A stretch of DNA of 6,546 bases from NCBI GenBank assembly GCA_027057185.1, contig JALUJE010000286.1, positions 1 through 6,546 on the forward strand. The letters run 5' to 3'. This DNA is from Helicobacteraceae bacterium. GTDB lineage: Bacteria; Campylobacterota; Campylobacteria; Campylobacterales; Sulfurimonadaceae. Within the stretch, counting starts at the first letter, position 1. Every line of letters begins with the position of its first letter. The notes beneath the pieces are model-generated. The model ran no database searches, was not told where the DNA came from, and saw only the letters and a program-made list of their open reading frames with translations. This document shows positions 6,378-6,546 of the stretch, piece after piece. The position numbers and the translations under genes were made by a program.

Positions 6378-6415
6378 CATAGAATGCATATCCTTTAATT
6401 ATTACAAATTCTATG
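6378..6415. repeat. CATAGAAT/ATTCTATG inverted repeat upstream of the regulator
   Basis: Perfect 8-bp arms at 6378-6385 and 6408-6415 flank a 22-bp AT-rich spacer that includes TTACAAAT (6402-6409). It begins immediately after the stop codon of the upstream gene. It has no poly-T tail and is not a clear terminator; a regulatory site for the response regulator gene is possible. Confidence 0.3.
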
Positions 6416-6546
6416 TTAGTTCTTTATTAATTTCATAATCTTTTCAGCCAGGATCTCTGCAATACGACTTCTTTCATTTTCCCAATAAGAGGTGATATCC
6501 ATTCCATAAAATTTAGACCATTCAGAGGGATTATCCCAGGTCAGAT
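6416..6546 (-). CDS. C-terminal fragment of an unrecognised protein
   Basis: An open frame enters from the window edge and runs 42 complete codons to a TAA at 6418-6416. The tail is hydrophilic and probably helical: a Trp-rich part (TWDNPSEWSKFYG), then YWENERSRIAEILAEKIMKLIKN, which alternates charged and aliphatic residues like an amphipathic helix. I do not recognise the family, and it does not resemble the ATP-binding end of a histidine kinase. It is the only one of the three minus-strand frames that stays open here, and it ends 133 bp before the regulator start. The stretch between (6283-6415) holds an 8-bp inverted repeat and no convincing gene. Confidence 0.5.
   Translation of the reverse strand, partial: LTWDNPSEWSKFYGMDITSYWENERSRIAEILAEKIMKLIKN

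Noticed and set aside
6252..6389. A 45-codon minus-strand ORF between the unknown gene and the regulator (ATGs at 6389 and 6380), with AAAGGA 1 or 10 nt upstream.
   Set aside because: It overlaps the regulator start by 31 bp, its composition and sequence (MKVVIYQKIDKAWGK) suggest no family, and the ribosome-site spacing is poor for either ATG.

Overview
The window is a copper-resistance locus on the minus strand of an AT-rich bacterium. I infer Campylobacterota (the Sulfurimonas/Sulfurovum/Sulfuricurvum/Arcobacter type). The grounds are the base composition, AAGGAG ribosome sites before every structural gene, a TGn-TATAAT extended -10 with no recognisable -35 box, and the style of the response regulator. 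No marker gene is present, so this is a moderate-confidence inference.

Read in the direction of transcription (high to low coordinates), the layout is as follows. (1) 6546-6416: the last 42 codons of an unrecognised protein. (2) 6282-5575: an OmpR-type response regulator interrupted by one in-frame TGA at 6030-6028; the reading frame is otherwise intact. (3) 5574-5383: a 192-bp very AT-rich regulatory gap with an extended -10 promoter, a 12-bp palindrome just upstream of it and a 14-bp-arm inverted repeat downstream. (4) 5382-4798: a secreted tetraheme c-type cytochrome with a Gly/Arg/Met tail encoded by about 78% GC DNA. (5) 4797-4596: a 202-bp gap containing a 15-bp RNA hairpin that pairs fully only in the sense transcript. 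(6) 4595-2844: a Tat-exported PcoA/CopA-type multicopper oxidase with a Met-rich insert. (7) 2830-2147: a CopB outer-membrane protein whose Shine-Dalgarno overlaps the oxidase stop codon. (8) 2081-1: a P1B-type copper ATPase with YHS and heavy-metal-binding domains, cut by the window edge before its last two membrane helices. No gap between genes exceeds 300 bp, and I support no gene on the plus strand.

Together the structural genes form a cytosol-to-outside copper-handling set. The ATPase exports Cu(I) from the cytoplasm, the oxidase converts Cu(I) to less toxic Cu(II) in the periplasm, and CopB sits in the outer membrane. The cytochrome leading the operon is the unusual member and may exchange electrons with the oxidase or with copper; that is inference. 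The regulator next door is the natural candidate controller, but as written it would not make a full-length protein. The points most worth a second look are that premature TGA, the cytochrome with its RGG-like tail, the sense-strand-specific hairpin and a repeated ATTTGTAA element in three upstream regions.
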